A stretch of 64,000 bases of DNA from CAZPHI01 sp964586425 (GCA_964586425.1 CAZPHI010000002.1:1-64000), one strand, 5' to 3'; shown: positions 18,658-28,063, counted from the stretch's first letter. The notes: generated from the sequence alone by a model not told the origin. A program made the numbers and translations.

Positions 18658-19938
18658 TTACTTAATTATCTCTGTAATTCTTACACCAAAGCTTTCTTCA
18701 ATTACAACAACTTCTCCTTTTGCAACGAACTTGCCATTAACAAGCACATCTACAGATTCGCCCGCAATCTTATTAAGCTCTACAATTGTACCTGGTGAAA
18801 ATTCAAGAATATCTTTAATTGACTTTGTCGTTCTTCCAAGTTCAACAGTTACTTCCAATGGAACATCCATTATCAAATCAATATTCTCTTTTTGAGTAAG
18901 TGAAGCCAAATCATTAGAAAATGGTTGAAACGAAGCTGATTGAACATTAACATCTGGCTGAGTAGCATACTGCATTCCCATCTGGTTCATTCCCATCTGG
19001 TTCATTCCCATTCCCGGATTCATTCCCATCTGATTCATTCCCATTCCTGGATTCATTCCCATCTGGTTCATTCCCATTCCCGGATTCATTCCCATCTGAT
19101 TCATTCCCATTCCTGGATTCATATTTTGTCCATCGAATGAATTAGTTGGCTCATGTTGTTGTATATCAACTGGTATTGGTTCCGACTGTGCTGATGAATT
19201 AGATACTGAGTCATCTTTTGTATCATCTTCGACATGAAACATATTAATTAAATCATGTGCAAATTCAATAGGATATAACTGCATTATCTCACTATCAATC
19301 AAATCTCCACTTTGCATTCGAAATGCAACTTTAACGAAAGATTTTTGTAAAAAATCTGGTACATCCTTCGTCTGATCACTATATAATTCAATCAAATTAG
19401 CAGTTGGGGGACTTATATCAATTTTTCGATTGAACATTGATGACATTGAAGTCGCCGCTGTTCCCATCATCTGATTCATAGCCTCACCTATAGCACTTAG
19501 GTGTAATTCGCCTAATGGGTCATCATCATTAACCTGACCACTGCCTCCCATCATCAAATCAGTAATAATCTTAACATCCTTTTCTTTAAGAATAAGGACA
19601 TTATTTCCAGCAAGACCTTCTTTATATGAAATTTGCAGCATTACACATGGTCTGTCATACTTTTCTGCTAATTCATCCCAATTTGCAATTGAAACACTTG
19701 GTGTTGTTATATTAACCTTTTGATTAAGCAGTGAGCTTAATGTTGTGGCAGCCGATCCCATACTTATGTTTGATATCTCGCCTACAGCATCCTTTTCTGT
19801 ATCAGAAAGTTCAACTGTTACTTCATTAGCATTATCTATGCTCTGTTCACCTTCCGGTGTTTCTGCATTCTCAGGGCTATCCGCATTCATGCCGTTAAGT
19901 AAAGCATTAATCTCATCTTGCGATAGCATTCCATCCAT
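18658..19938 (-). CDS. fliY: Flagellar motor switch phosphatase FliY
   Basis: About 426 residues. It starts with a CheY-P-binding peptide (MLSQDEINALL), then a CheC-like phosphatase region with two Glu-x-x-Asn helices (EISNISMGSAATTL; a second helix, EAMNQMMGTAATSM, with Glu-x-x-Asn in place). A Met/Gly/Asn repeat linker (about 272-321) and a C-terminal SpoA/FliN domain follow (VTVELGRTTKSIKDILEF...). FliY is a switch component that removes phosphate from CheY-P. The ATG at 19938 was chosen because GAGGAG lies ten bases upstream; an earlier in-frame GTG touches that site. The repeat linker is the odd feature. Confidence 0.94.
   Translation of the reverse strand: MDGMLSQDEINALLNGMNADSPENAETPEGEQSIDNANEVTVELSDTEKDAVGEISNISMGSAATTLSSLLNQKVNITTPSVSIANWDELAEKYDRPCVMLQISYKEGLAGNNVLILKEKDVKIITDLMMGGSGQVNDDDPLGELHLSAIGEAMNQMMGTAATSMSSMFNRKIDISPPTANLIELYSDQTKDVPDFLQKSFVKVAFRMQSGDLIDSEIMQLYPIEFAHDLINMFHVEDDTKDDSVSNSSAQSEPIPVDIQQHEPTNSFDGQNMNPGMGMNQMGMNPGMGMNQMGMNPGMGMNQMGMNPGMGMNQMGMNQMGMQYATQPDVNVQSASFQPFSNDLASLTQKENIDLIMDVPLEVTVELGRTTKSIKDILEFSPGTIVELNKIAGESVDVLVNGKFVAKGEVVVIEESFGVRITEIIK
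18973..19121 (-). repeat. 33-bp in-frame tandem repeat inside fliY
   Basis: Four near-perfect copies of a 33-base unit plus partial copies encode the 11-residue peptide NPGMGMNQMGM. Copies differ mainly at two alternating silent positions (CTGGTT/CTGATT and CCCGG/CCTGG), which indicates duplication of a two-unit block. Repeat number is likely to vary between strains. Confidence 0.92.
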
Positions 19939-19939
19939 T

Positions 19940-20923
19940 CTACTCACTCTCCTCTCTAATAATTTCTGTTACTCTAACTGCGTATTTATCATCTGAATAT
20001 CCAGGTAAAGCTTTAAACTTTTCTATATTACCAACATATACGCTTAGTTCTTCATCAACTTTTTTATCTATTTTGATTATGTCTCCTATTTGAATATTAA
20101 CAAAATCAGAAACTGAAATCCTGCTGTTACCAAGTACTGCTTTAACAGGTATCTGTGCTCTTGAAATTACTGATTCAATTGCATCTTGATATGTATTATC
20201 ATCTTTATCCTGCATCGTTGAAAACCAATACTTAGTATTCAACTTATCAATTATAGGTTCTAATGATGTAAAGGGAAGACATATATTCATTAATCCTTCA
20301 ACATCTCCTATTTTGACATTCATAGTTACGATAGCAATTGTCTCACTAGGTGATATAATCTGTGCGAACTGTGAATTAGTCTCAATCCGTTCTAGTCTAG
20401 GAGATATCTTAACAACATTCTGCCATGGTTCCTGTAGTAAATTGACACAAATCGTGAATATTCTTTCCAAAATTGTAAGTTCTATTTCTGAATAATCCCT
20501 TGTTTTATCAAGACTATTACCATTACCGCCTAAAAGTCTGTCTATAATTGCAAATCCTAGATTAGATGCCATCTCCATAATTAAATTACCTTTAAGAGGT
20601 GATATTGCAACAACACCAAGTAAAACTGGATTTGACAACGCATTCGAAAATTCTGAGTATATTACAACTTCTGAATTTACGACATCAATATTCACTGATT
20701 TTCTTAAATAGGCAGGAAGATTCGTAGCTAAGAGTCTGCCAAAATGTTCAAATATAATTTCAAGTGTTCTAAGATGTTCTTTTGAGAATTTAGATGGTCT
20801 GGCAAAATCATAATTCTTCACCTGACGCTCATTAGTGCTCTTCATCTCTTCAACATCTAATTCGCCACTGCTTAACGCTTTTAAGAGGTTATCGATTTCA
20901 TTTTGCGATAAAACCTCACTCAT
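19940..20923 (-). CDS. fliM: Flagellar motor switch protein FliM
   Basis: 327 residues. The N-terminal CheY-P-binding motif (VLSQNEIDNLLKAL) is followed by the CheC-like middle domain and a C-terminal SpoA domain (SVYVGNIEKFKALPGY). FliM links FliG to FliY in the C-ring. The stop lies one base before the fliY ATG, so the two are tightly coupled. A GAGG site precedes the ATG. Confidence 0.95.
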   Translation of the reverse strand: MSEVLSQNEIDNLLKALSSGELDVEEMKSTNERQVKNYDFARPSKFSKEHLRTLEIIFEHFGRLLATNLPAYLRKSVNIDVVNSEVVIYSEFSNALSNPVLLGVVAISPLKGNLIMEMASNLGFAIIDRLLGGNGNSLDKTRDYSEIELTILERIFTICVNLLQEPWQNVVKISPRLERIETNSQFAQIISPSETIAIVTMNVKIGDVEGLMNICLPFTSLEPIIDKLNTKYWFSTMQDKDDNTYQDAIESVISRAQIPVKAVLGNSRISVSDFVNIQIGDIIKIDKKVDEELSVYVGNIEKFKALPGYSDDKYAVRVTEIIREESE

Positions 20924-20970
20924 TCTTCCTCACCTCCTGGTTCAATAATTACTGAAGCTTAATATTGCTT

Positions 20971-21510
20971 CTATTGTACTACAATCTGAGGAATTGCAAC
21001 TGAATATACAATATCTGATTTAAATAATTCCTGAAGTCTAGCAAGTATCTGCTGCTCGATTGTCGTCTTGCTTGTATATACATTCTCATAAGAATATTGA
21101 GATACAATTGTAGTTACTTCACTAACAATAAGTTTCATACCATTATCAACATTAGTTCTAAGTGAAGAATAATCTTTTGAATTCTTGTTAAGTGAAAGTA
21201 CAACATTAACAACTGCATAATGTACTTTGCCTGACGAATCAGTGATTGTAACTGTAATCTTTGATGAGTCTCCATTGACAACATCAATAACCTCGAGATT
21301 ACCAATATCAACAACTCCAGCTGAAGAACTGTCCTGTGCACTACCTATATCAGTGCCTGCAACATCTAAATCAATTATATTAGCTATCTTCGTGATAAGA
21401 TTATCTGTCTTACTTGAAGTTGTTATCAATGAAAATGTTAAAATAACTGATAAAACCAGATTAATCAAAACTAATGCAAGTGTTATCACATTAAGCATGC
21501 TTTTTTTCAT
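20971..21510 (-). CDS. fliL: Flagellar basal body-associated protein FliL
   Basis: About 179 residues from the ATG at 21510, served by GGAGG. One membrane helix (about 8-30) is followed by a Gly/Ser linker and the extracytoplasmic FliL domain (VNVVLSLNK, QQILARLQELFKSD). FliL surrounds the stator and supports torque. It follows motB by 26 bases, as is common. Confidence 0.9.
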   Translation of the reverse strand: MKKSMLNVITLALVLINLVLSVILTFSLITTSSKTDNLITKIANIIDLDVAGTDIGSAQDSSSAGVVDIGNLEVIDVVNGDSSKITVTITDSSGKVHYAVVNVVLSLNKNSKDYSSLRTNVDNGMKLIVSEVTTIVSQYSYENVYTSKTTIEQQILARLQELFKSDIVYSVAIPQIVVQ

Positions 21511-21536
21511 GTCATCCTCCAAATCCTATAATATAT

Positions 21537-22334
21537 CTAATTATATATATTATATACTTTTATTTCTACTCGTCTGTTCTGTGCTCGTCCTTCAGCTGTC
21601 GAATTCGAAGCAATCGGAACCGATTCACCTCGTCCAGATGATTTCATACTTGAACTATCAAATCCATGTTCATCTCGAAAATATGTATACACTGCATAAG
21701 CACGATACATAGATAACATTGTATTATCTGGGAATTGAGCAGTACTGATAGGATTACTGTCAGTATGACCCTCTATTTCAATAGTGTACTGATCATAATC
21801 CTTTAAAACAATCGCTACTCTATTAATTAGAGACATCGCATCTTCTTTCAATTCTGCCTTACCAGAATCGAATAGGATTCCACCATTCATCGTTAACTGG
21901 ACATATTTTGATGTTGATGAAACTTGTACCTGCGATGATATATTATTAGCCTGCAATTGATTTTCAATTGCTTCAGCCATTTTTTCAGATTCTTCAAGAC
22001 CTGCTTTTTCTACTTCATCCTTTGCATCCTTAATCTCAGTAGTAACTTCTCCATCACTATTAAGGCCCCTATTATTATAAAAATCTCCAAGTTCGGTTAA
22101 CTGGCTTGCACCACTCGAAATAAGTATTCCCTCTCCTATTGATGAACCACCTGCTGGCAAAACACTAAAGCTTGATGATAATGATGCTGCAATCTGCTGA
22201 AATTTTTCTGCATCTATTGTTGACATCGAAAATAGCAAAACGAAAAAACACAATAATAGATTCATTAAATCACTAAATGTCGACATCCACGCTGGTGAAC
22301 CGCCAGAAGACTCTTCCTGTCTTTTCTTAGCCAT
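21537..22334 (-). CDS. motB: Stator protein MotB
   Basis: 265 residues. The N-terminal membrane helix carries the proton-carrying Asp22 (MSTFSDLMNLLLCFF). An extracytoplasmic linker leads to the OmpA-like peptidoglycan-binding domain (IEIEGHTDSNPIS and AEGRAQNRRVEIKVY). MotB anchors the stator to the wall. Its ATG overlaps the motA stop (TAATG). Presence of Asp with no obvious sodium-type signature leaves the coupling ion undecided. Confidence 0.94.
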   Translation of the reverse strand: MAKKRQEESSGGSPAWMSTFSDLMNLLLCFFVLLFSMSTIDAEKFQQIAASLSSSFSVLPAGGSSIGEGILISSGASQLTELGDFYNNRGLNSDGEVTTEIKDAKDEVEKAGLEESEKMAEAIENQLQANNISSQVQVSSTSKYVQLTMNGGILFDSGKAELKEDAMSLINRVAIVLKDYDQYTIEIEGHTDSNPISTAQFPDNTMLSMYRAYAVYTYFRDEHGFDSSSMKSSGRGESVPIASNSTAEGRAQNRRVEIKVYNIYN

Positions 22335-23134
22335 TATTCACCACCTCCGCCTTCTCCATCAACTGATATTGCCTTTCTGATTGAAGGTGAAAGGAATGAT
22401 TTAAGTTTTTCTTCAATTACTCTTGGATTTTCTCCTGCTTGAATTGATAACAATCCCTCTATCATTACCTCTTTCATCTGGTATTCCTGTCCACTTATTA
22501 CCTTCATCTTAGATGCAATAGGTGTACCTATCCAGTTTGCAAGCATTGAACCATATAATGTTGTAAGAAGGGCTACTGCCATACTAGGACCAATTGTAGA
22601 AGCATCATCAAGATTCTTAAGCATATTAACAAGTCCAATAAGAGTTCCAATCATACCCCATGCAGGTCCCATTGCTGCCATTGCTTCCCAAAAACCGATT
22701 ACTTTTTTATGTCTTTCGTCAATACACGTTAATTCCGTTTCAAGTATTCCTCTTACTAGATCTGGTTCAGTACCATCAACAATTAGAAGAATACCTTTCT
22801 TCATAAATTCATCATCCAACGTTCCAGCAACTTCTTCGAGTGCAAGAAGTCCCTCTTTACGAGCAACATTAGATAATTCAATTATCTTAGATATTACCTC
22901 TCCTTCGTTCACTTTAGTATCCTTAAAAGCTATACCAATTGTCTTTATATTACTAAGGAAATCCTTAAGTTTATATGAAGTAAGAAGTGATGAAAATGTA
23001 CCTCCAATTGTAATAACAATTGAAGCTAAATCCCAGAAATTAATTAAGGCTGCCATTCCAGCATCATTCTGCGAGATACCGAATACTATAAGTACAATAC
23101 CTAATATAATACCAATTAATGTAGCTATATCCAC
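22334..23134 (-). CDS. motA: Stator protein MotA
   Basis: About 266 residues starting at GTG 23134, chosen because AGGTAGG lies eight bases upstream and the protein then starts MDIATLIGII as expected. Four membrane segments and the cytosolic loop contacting FliG are visible (FWEAMAAMGPAWGMIGTLIGLV holds the conserved Pro of helix 3, given here as a landmark). It is the first gene of the second fla/che unit, directly after a strong promoter. Confidence 0.93.
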   Translation of the reverse strand: MDIATLIGIILGIVLIVFGISQNDAGMAALINFWDLASIVITIGGTFSSLLTSYKLKDFLSNIKTIGIAFKDTKVNEGEVISKIIELSNVARKEGLLALEEVAGTLDDEFMKKGILLIVDGTEPDLVRGILETELTCIDERHKKVIGFWEAMAAMGPAWGMIGTLIGLVNMLKNLDDASTIGPSMAVALLTTLYGSMLANWIGTPIASKMKVISGQEYQMKEVMIEGLLSIQAGENPRVIEEKLKSFLSPSIRKAISVDGEGGGGE

Positions 23135-23209
23135 TATGAACACCTACCTGCGTCTATATTTATATTTAGTAAATCCACTATATAATGTGTTAAATCCACA
23201 ATGCAATCA

Positions 23210-23238
23210 ACTATATATATTAAAACACCTTTAGTCAA
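23210..23238 (-). promoter_or_regulatory. Sigma-A-type promoter of the motA unit
   Basis: Minus-strand TTGACT (23233-23238), a 17-base spacer and TATAGT (23210-23215) form a near-consensus promoter. Transcription would start near 23203, giving a leader of about 70 bases before motA. Together with the terminator after flgE it splits the motility genes into two units. Confidence 0.75.
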
Positions 23239-23241
23239 TTA

Positions 23242-23276
23242 TTGCAACAAAATAATGAATTTTGTTGCAATTTTTT
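23242..23276 (+). terminator. Perfect hairpin with U-tract facing the plus strand
   Basis: A 12-bp perfect stem (23242-23253 with 23259-23270), five-base loop and six T on the plus strand form a textbook intrinsic terminator for leftward-opposed transcription. No plus-strand gene is present. On the minus strand it ends three bases before the motA -35 box. It may stop antisense transcripts or be an operator dyad. Confidence 0.6.
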
Positions 23277-23321
23277 ATACTTTTAATGCCTATTTTTCCA
23301 TATTTTGTAATTTTTTCGTAT

Positions 23322-23394
23322 AAGAAAAACACTACACAATATTCTACTGTTGTAATGTTATATTAAACAGTACTATTTAATATTGTGTAGTGTT
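23322..23394 (-). terminator. Intrinsic terminator after flgE
   Basis: A 16-bp perfect stem (23328-23343 with 23379-23394), an inner 6-bp stem (23346-23351 with 23366-23371) and a minus-strand tail TTTTTCTT follow the flgE stop by eight bases. This is the clear end of the first flagellar unit. Confidence 0.85.
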
Positions 23395-23402
23395 CATATT
23401 AA

Positions 23403-24731
23403 TTATCGTTTAAGTGATATTAATTCCTCTAACATTGTATCTGATACTGTGATAATTCTAGAGTTTGCCTGGAATCCACGCTGAGTTGTAATCATTTCTG
23501 TAAACTGTGCTGATAAGTCTACATTAGACATCTCTAATACACCAGAAGAAATTTTACCATTAGTGGCTGTTACGTCATCACCAATACCATTGAATGAACC
23601 TGAGTTAAGTGTTGCAGCATACATATTGTTACCAACTTTCTCAAGTCCGGATGGATTATCGAATTTGGCTACTGCAAACTGTCCTAATACCATTGTGTCA
23701 CCATTAGTATATGCAGCAACAATCTGTCCCGAACTGTCAATTCCAACTGAAGACATAACACCAACTGCTTTACCGGCTCCAACGCCATCTGGATCACCAA
23801 GTTTTCCTGTAAATGATGTCTCATCTCCATACGTTGTTAATTGCGACATATTCAATGTAATTGGATTAATAGCTGTATTAACCGTAACATCAGCAGTCTT
23901 ATTAGGATCAGCAGCAAATGTAAGGTTAAACTTTGTTCCAGAGCCATCTGTACTGTTATCAATTACAAGACCAGTATCTGGATTAAAACTCAATGCTGTT
24001 GAATCAAGTGTTGCAGTTAAGTTAGTAAGTTTGTTATTGCAGTATATATCGCCTACACTTAATGTGTATTTGCTTGAATCTGCTGGGTCCTGTGTAATAT
24101 TAATTGTACCCTGATATTCATATCCAAGACTGTCATAAAATCTATAACTCATTACTTCACTACCAGCATTAGCGAATACCTGTGAACTCTTATTCAAGTT
24201 ACCAGATATAGTAAAATCTGTTGTAGCTTCGGGTGGTGTATAAGTATACTCACTACCTTTTACTGATAATGGCTCAACAGGAGTCTTTGATATTGAACCA
24301 TTAGTAGCTTTCCAACCCATTACGCTTGCTCCACTTGTTGTTACAAGATTACCAGCTGAATCTACCTTAAATGAACCATCACGTGTAAAATAATTAGTGC
24401 CACCGCTTCTAACAACGAAAAATGCACTGCCTGATATCTGTAAATCAAAAGGATTATCTGTTCTTTGTGATGCACCTTCTGTATCTATTGCTGTTGATAT
24501 TGATCCTACATTAGAACCAAGACCAATCTGTTTAGCATTCTGTCCGCCTGCTCCTGTTTCTGCATTAGGTCCAGATGCAACCTGAGTTGTCTGATAGAAT
24601 ACTTCGCTGAATGTTACTGATTGTGATTTGTATGCTGTAGTATTAACATTAGCAATATTATTACCAATAACATCCATCTTTGTCTGGTGAACTCTAAGTC
24701 CTGATACACCAGAATATAATGATCTCATCAT
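23403..24731 (-). CDS. flgE: Flagellar hook protein FlgE
   Basis: 442 residues. N-terminal rod/hook motif (SLYSGVSGLRVHQTKMDVIGNN then IANVNTTAYK) and the C-terminal helix (MSNVDLSAQFTEMITTQRGF, then SRIITVSDTMLEEL) are classic for the hook protein; the variable surface region lies between. It polymerises into the hook outside the cell. GGAGG lies nine bases from the ATG, with a second ATG directly after. It is the last gene of the first unit. Confidence 0.93.
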   Translation of the reverse strand: MMRSLYSGVSGLRVHQTKMDVIGNNIANVNTTAYKSQSVTFSEVFYQTTQVASGPNAETGAGGQNAKQIGLGSNVGSISTAIDTEGASQRTDNPFDLQISGSAFFVVRSGGTNYFTRDGSFKVDSAGNLVTTSGASVMGWKATNGSISKTPVEPLSVKGSEYTYTPPEATTDFTISGNLNKSSQVFANAGSEVMSYRFYDSLGYEYQGTINITQDPADSSKYTLSVGDIYCNNKLTNLTATLDSTALSFNPDTGLVIDNSTDGSGTKFNLTFAADPNKTADVTVNTAINPITLNMSQLTTYGDETSFTGKLGDPDGVGAGKAVGVMSSVGIDSSGQIVAAYTNGDTMVLGQFAVAKFDNPSGLEKVGNNMYAATLNSGSFNGIGDDVTATNGKISSGVLEMSNVDLSAQFTEMITTQRGFQANSRIITVSDTMLEELISLKR

Positions 24732-24810
24732 AATGTTTGTCCTCCATATTTTTAGGACGGTCGTTTTACCTCATCTGTCAGTCAGAGGTTATTGCTTCCT
24801 TTCGGTCCAG

Positions 24811-25254
24811 CTATATAACAACGGCTCCGTCTATATTTGTATATACATTTTCTTCTTCCATGCTCTGATCCATTGCAGTAACGACTATATTATTCTTAGT
24901 ATTTACTATAAATGCGTAATCATCAAGTAAAACAAGTGATTCTTTAATACCTTTGCTCTCGGCTTTCATAACGCCCTGATTCAGTCTTTGTAATTGTTCA
25001 TCTGTAAGACTTATATTTCTATCAGTAAGCCTTTCACCTGCATGTTTTGAAAACTTAACGACATTATTATTACTTCTTAATGAATCAATCTGACCTTCAA
25101 TCGAATTAGAATTTCCGCTTAACTGCTCCTTCTTCTCATTGAATATATCAGCAAATGATATCTGGTTTTCTGTTTCATCAATTTTGCTATTATTATTCAG
25201 ATATTGATTTGTTATCTGCTCTATGGAAGGAAAACTACTACTATTAATCTGCAT
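24811..25254 (-). CDS. TIGR02530-family flagellar operon protein
   Basis: About 147 residues. The C-terminal half (FSKHAGERLTDRNISLTDEQ, then KAESKGIKESLVLLDDYAFIV and VVTAMD) matches the TIGR02530 family found between flgD and flgE in Firmicutes. The N-terminal part is polar and variable. The ATG at 25254 was selected since GGGGG lies seven bases upstream; an earlier in-frame ATG precedes that site. The family is of unknown function, thought to act in hook assembly; that role is inference from context. Confidence 0.8.
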   Translation of the reverse strand: MQINSSSFPSIEQITNQYLNNNSKIDETENQISFADIFNEKKEQLSGNSNSIEGQIDSLRSNNNVVKFSKHAGERLTDRNISLTDEQLQRLNQGVMKAESKGIKESLVLLDDYAFIVNTKNNIVVTAMDQSMEEENVYTNIDGAVVI

Positions 25255-25278
25255 TAGAAGACCCCCTGTCATAAAATG

Positions 25279-25848
25279 CTATTTTGTATTAGTATCATTC
25301 TTTGATTCACTACCTGTACTACCTGAGCTTCCTGTACTACCTGTACTACCTGTATTACCTGTATTACCTGTATTACTATCAGTTGTAGTACCCAATGTTG
25401 TATACTTATCCTTAACACTTTCATCAATAACTGACACTAAATCAGCTAAATCATAAAGACTGCCTTTAACTCCCAGGTAAGTCTTACCAGCTTCCACATA
25501 CACTCTTTCAACAGTACCATCAATGTAACTGATTGCTCCTGATGATGATTCAGTCTGCATAATAACTATCTTACCTACAAGATTACTTGCCTGCGACTGT
25601 GACATTGAATTACTTACATTCTGAAGTTCTTCAACCTGTGAAAATGTAGCAAGCTGTGCAACATAATCCGAATTTGATGAAGGCTCCAATGGATCCTGAT
25701 TCTGCATCTCTGCAACAAGCAATTGTAAAAAAGCATCTTTATCCAAAGATGAATTGCTGTTTGTCTTTGTAGCTGATGTAGAATTAAGATATGATGTACT
25801 ATTTACAACATCTCCATTACTATCAACTGGTGCTGAAATATTAGCCAT
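25279..25848 (-). CDS. flgD: Hook-capping protein FlgD
   Basis: 189 residues. The conserved N-terminal block is present (LDKDAFLQLLVAEMQNQDPL, then NSDYVAQLATFSQVEELQN). The C-terminus is a low-complexity Gly/Ser/Thr/Asn tail encoded by short repeats, and the usual C-terminal Ig-like domains are absent, so this is a short form. FlgD caps the growing hook so that FlgE can add. An AAGAGG site precedes the ATG. Confidence 0.9.
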   Translation of the reverse strand: MANISAPVDSNGDVVNSTSYLNSTSATKTNSNSSLDKDAFLQLLVAEMQNQDPLEPSSNSDYVAQLATFSQVEELQNVSNSMSQSQASNLVGKIVIMQTESSSGAISYIDGTVERVYVEAGKTYLGVKGSLYDLADLVSVIDESVKDKYTTLGTTTDSNTGNTGNTGSTGSTGSSGSTGSESKNDTNTK

Positions 25849-25881
25849 ATTATACCTCTTTTCTTGTCATATTTTTTAATC

Positions 25882-27276
25882 CTACGCAGTGTATTCAACA
25901 CTACTATTATGAACCATGTTCATTACATCTTTTTCCTGCTGTGATAACTCATCATCGCTAAGGTCTTCAAGACTACTCAAATCCAAACCTTTTTTATGTT
26001 TGCTTTGATTTTGATTCTCATCTGAATTCTCACCATCTAGATTATGATTCTGTTCAAATCCATGACTTGCAATTGTAATCTCTATTGACTCAACTTTCAA
26101 TCCCTGATTTTCAAAATTATCTTTCAATACAGTGAGCTGTGATTCAAGTGCTTTTTTCACGGCTTCATTTTCAGCTGTTATCTGGGCTGAAACAACGCCT
26201 TCTTTTGTTGAAACTGTAAGTCCAACCTTGCCAAGATTTTCTGGATTAAGCTGAAGTTCCATTGTTTGTAATGAATCTCTAACTATAATCTTTGCTGCAT
26301 CAACAATTTGTCTTACAACATTAGCTGATTCAACCTGTGACAATCCTTCTTCCTGAATATTAAGTGCCTGTTCAAATGAATTAACAAGATTATTAACCAC
26401 TCCATTCAAAGAATTATCTTCTGCCTTAGAATTTGAAGTCATTGTAGCATTATCTTCACTACTTCTGCCTTGTGCATCTTTATTATCATCCGAAGCTGTT
26501 TTTGCATTAGCATCTACCGTCTGATGATTTTCAACAGTTATCTTTGAAGCAATCTCATCCTTAGCTTCATCAGTTGTATCTTCACTCTGTGTTGACTGAT
26601 TAACAACATTAGTAAGCTGACTCTGATTATCATCCATATTCTGTTGTTTGCTAATTTCATCAGTCTTAATATCCAACTTATTAGTAAGCATATTCATAAA
26701 TGCTGTATCGACCTGAATTTCATCATCAGCAAGCTGCTGCAGTTCACTTACATCCATACCAGTTTCTTGTGATAATTGAGTAAGCTGCTGCCCAACGAAA
26801 TCAAGTAACTGCTTTAATTGGTTTGAACTCTGGCTATCAGTAATAAGTGCAAGTGCACCTTCTTGGCCACTGTTTTTCATTACAATTTCAACAATACTGT
26901 TTGTTTTTAGCAAATCTGTCATTGTCATACCAAGACTTGCAAGCAAATCATCGAGTTCTTCATCACTAATTGATAAAACATCTTTGATTTTATCTCTAAT
27001 TGTTTTAATTGTATCAGCAATCTTTTCATCTAATTCATTTTCAACATCTGTTCTATCTTTCTGACTTACTTTGCTGTCATTATTATCCACATTATTAGTC
27101 TGATGCTTTGTGGAATCAGATATTGAATTAGAATCTGTTGATTTATTTTCACTCGTTCTGGCAGACATAACAGCTTGGAAATCAAGACCTGAAGTCTTTT
27201 TCCCTTGAATTGAGCTCTTCTCAACATCCATATTCATAAGTAATTGATTTGAGCCTATTATACCGGAACTTACCAT
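25882..27276 (-). CDS. fliK: Flagellar hook-length control protein FliK
   Basis: 464 residues. The long Asn/Asp/Ser/Gln-rich N-terminal part (about 1-300) is the export-and-ruler region, and the C-terminal Flg_hook domain is clear (MELQLNPENLGKVGLTVST, KKALESQLTVLKDNFENQGL). FliK measures hook length and switches FlhB. A GGAGG site is well placed before the ATG. Confidence 0.88.
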   Translation of the reverse strand: MVSSGIIGSNQLLMNMDVEKSSIQGKKTSGLDFQAVMSARTSENKSTDSNSISDSTKHQTNNVDNNDSKVSQKDRTDVENELDEKIADTIKTIRDKIKDVLSISDEELDDLLASLGMTMTDLLKTNSIVEIVMKNSGQEGALALITDSQSSNQLKQLLDFVGQQLTQLSQETGMDVSELQQLADDEIQVDTAFMNMLTNKLDIKTDEISKQQNMDDNQSQLTNVVNQSTQSEDTTDEAKDEIASKITVENHQTVDANAKTASDDNKDAQGRSSEDNATMTSNSKAEDNSLNGVVNNLVNSFEQALNIQEEGLSQVESANVVRQIVDAAKIIVRDSLQTMELQLNPENLGKVGLTVSTKEGVVSAQITAENEAVKKALESQLTVLKDNFENQGLKVESIEITIASHGFEQNHNLDGENSDENQNQSKHKKGLDLSSLEDLSDDELSQQEKDVMNMVHNSSVEYTA

Positions 27277-27292
27277 ATTCGTCCTCCTTTCA

Positions 27293-28063
27293 TTATTTTT
27301 CAGGATACATTACTTTCGTAACTTTAGCAGCAAACACTGAATCCATTGCTGCAATGACGGCACCTCTCTGAGTTGATTTCATATTCAAGAGGATATCAGA
27401 AACCAAATTCATATCTCCTGTCATTTCCTGGAGAATGGCTGCTGCTTTAGCTGCATCCATCTTTGAATATGTTTCTGCCCAATCCTTAACCTGCTGCGTG
27501 TACTGTATCTCTTCTAAGACTTTTTGGTATATTGCCGCCGCATTATCTGGGTCTAAGGTTTCATACCATGTCTTATACTCTTCTATATCGGGTGCATTGT
27601 CCGTAAAAACAACCTCATTATCAAATTTTTCTTTTAATTCTTCATAATATTGTTGATTTTCTTCAAATGTTTTTAATCTTGCTACTTCTGCTGTAAGGTC
27701 TTGAATTGATGAAGCATTATCTGATGACGAATTCTGATATTGTGCTAATTCTTTCTCAAGCTCTTTTATTCGTTCCACAGCTTCAGATAGGTTCTTATAT
27801 TTGTAGCCTGTTTCTTCAGCTACCTCTTCATCAGTTGCATCCGGAAGAATTTTATTAATTACCGGCACATCCTTGAGAATTGGTCTAAGTACAGTACTTC
27901 CAAATCCACCAACATCTGTCTTAATCAATACTGCAAAAATTATTAACCAGATAGCAATAATTGCTAAAATAATAAGTACAGATGTTAATTTTCCGCCTTT
28001 TTCTTCCTGGTCTTCATCTAATTCTACATTATCCAAGTCTTCGTCTTTTTTTCTCTTAGCCAC
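27293..28063 (-). CDS. MotE-like protein (MgtE N-domain, flagellar)
   Basis: 256 residues. A short basic N-terminus, one membrane helix (about 26-48), a coiled coil (about 88-140) and a C-terminal MgtE-N-like helical domain (WYETLDPDNAAAIYQKV, ILQEMTGDMNLVSDILLNM) match MotE/YlxF. These proteins chaperone the stator or MotC-like partners in the periplasm-facing side; the precise role in Firmicutes is unclear. The GTG start overlaps the fliJ stop (TAGTG). Confidence 0.8.
   Translation of the reverse strand: MAKRKKDEDLDNVELDEDQEEKGGKLTSVLIILAIIAIWLIIFAVLIKTDVGGFGSTVLRPILKDVPVINKILPDATDEEVAEETGYKYKNLSEAVERIKELEKELAQYQNSSSDNASSIQDLTAEVARLKTFEENQQYYEELKEKFDNEVVFTDNAPDIEEYKTWYETLDPDNAAAIYQKVLEEIQYTQQVKDWAETYSKMDAAKAAAILQEMTGDMNLVSDILLNMKSTQRGAVIAAMDSVFAAKVTKVMYPEK

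Noticed and set aside
18973..19121. CRISPR-like array
   Set aside because: The 33-base repeats are contiguous and in frame with fliY, with no unique spacers.
23328..23394. Miniature transposable element ends (16-bp inverted repeat)
   Set aside because: Spacing, inner stem and minus-strand T-tract fit a terminator right after flgE; there are no target-site duplications visible.
25300..25375. Tandem repeats near the flgD 3' end as a separate repeat element
   Set aside because: They code the Gly/Ser/Thr/Asn tail of FlgD in frame and need no other explanation.
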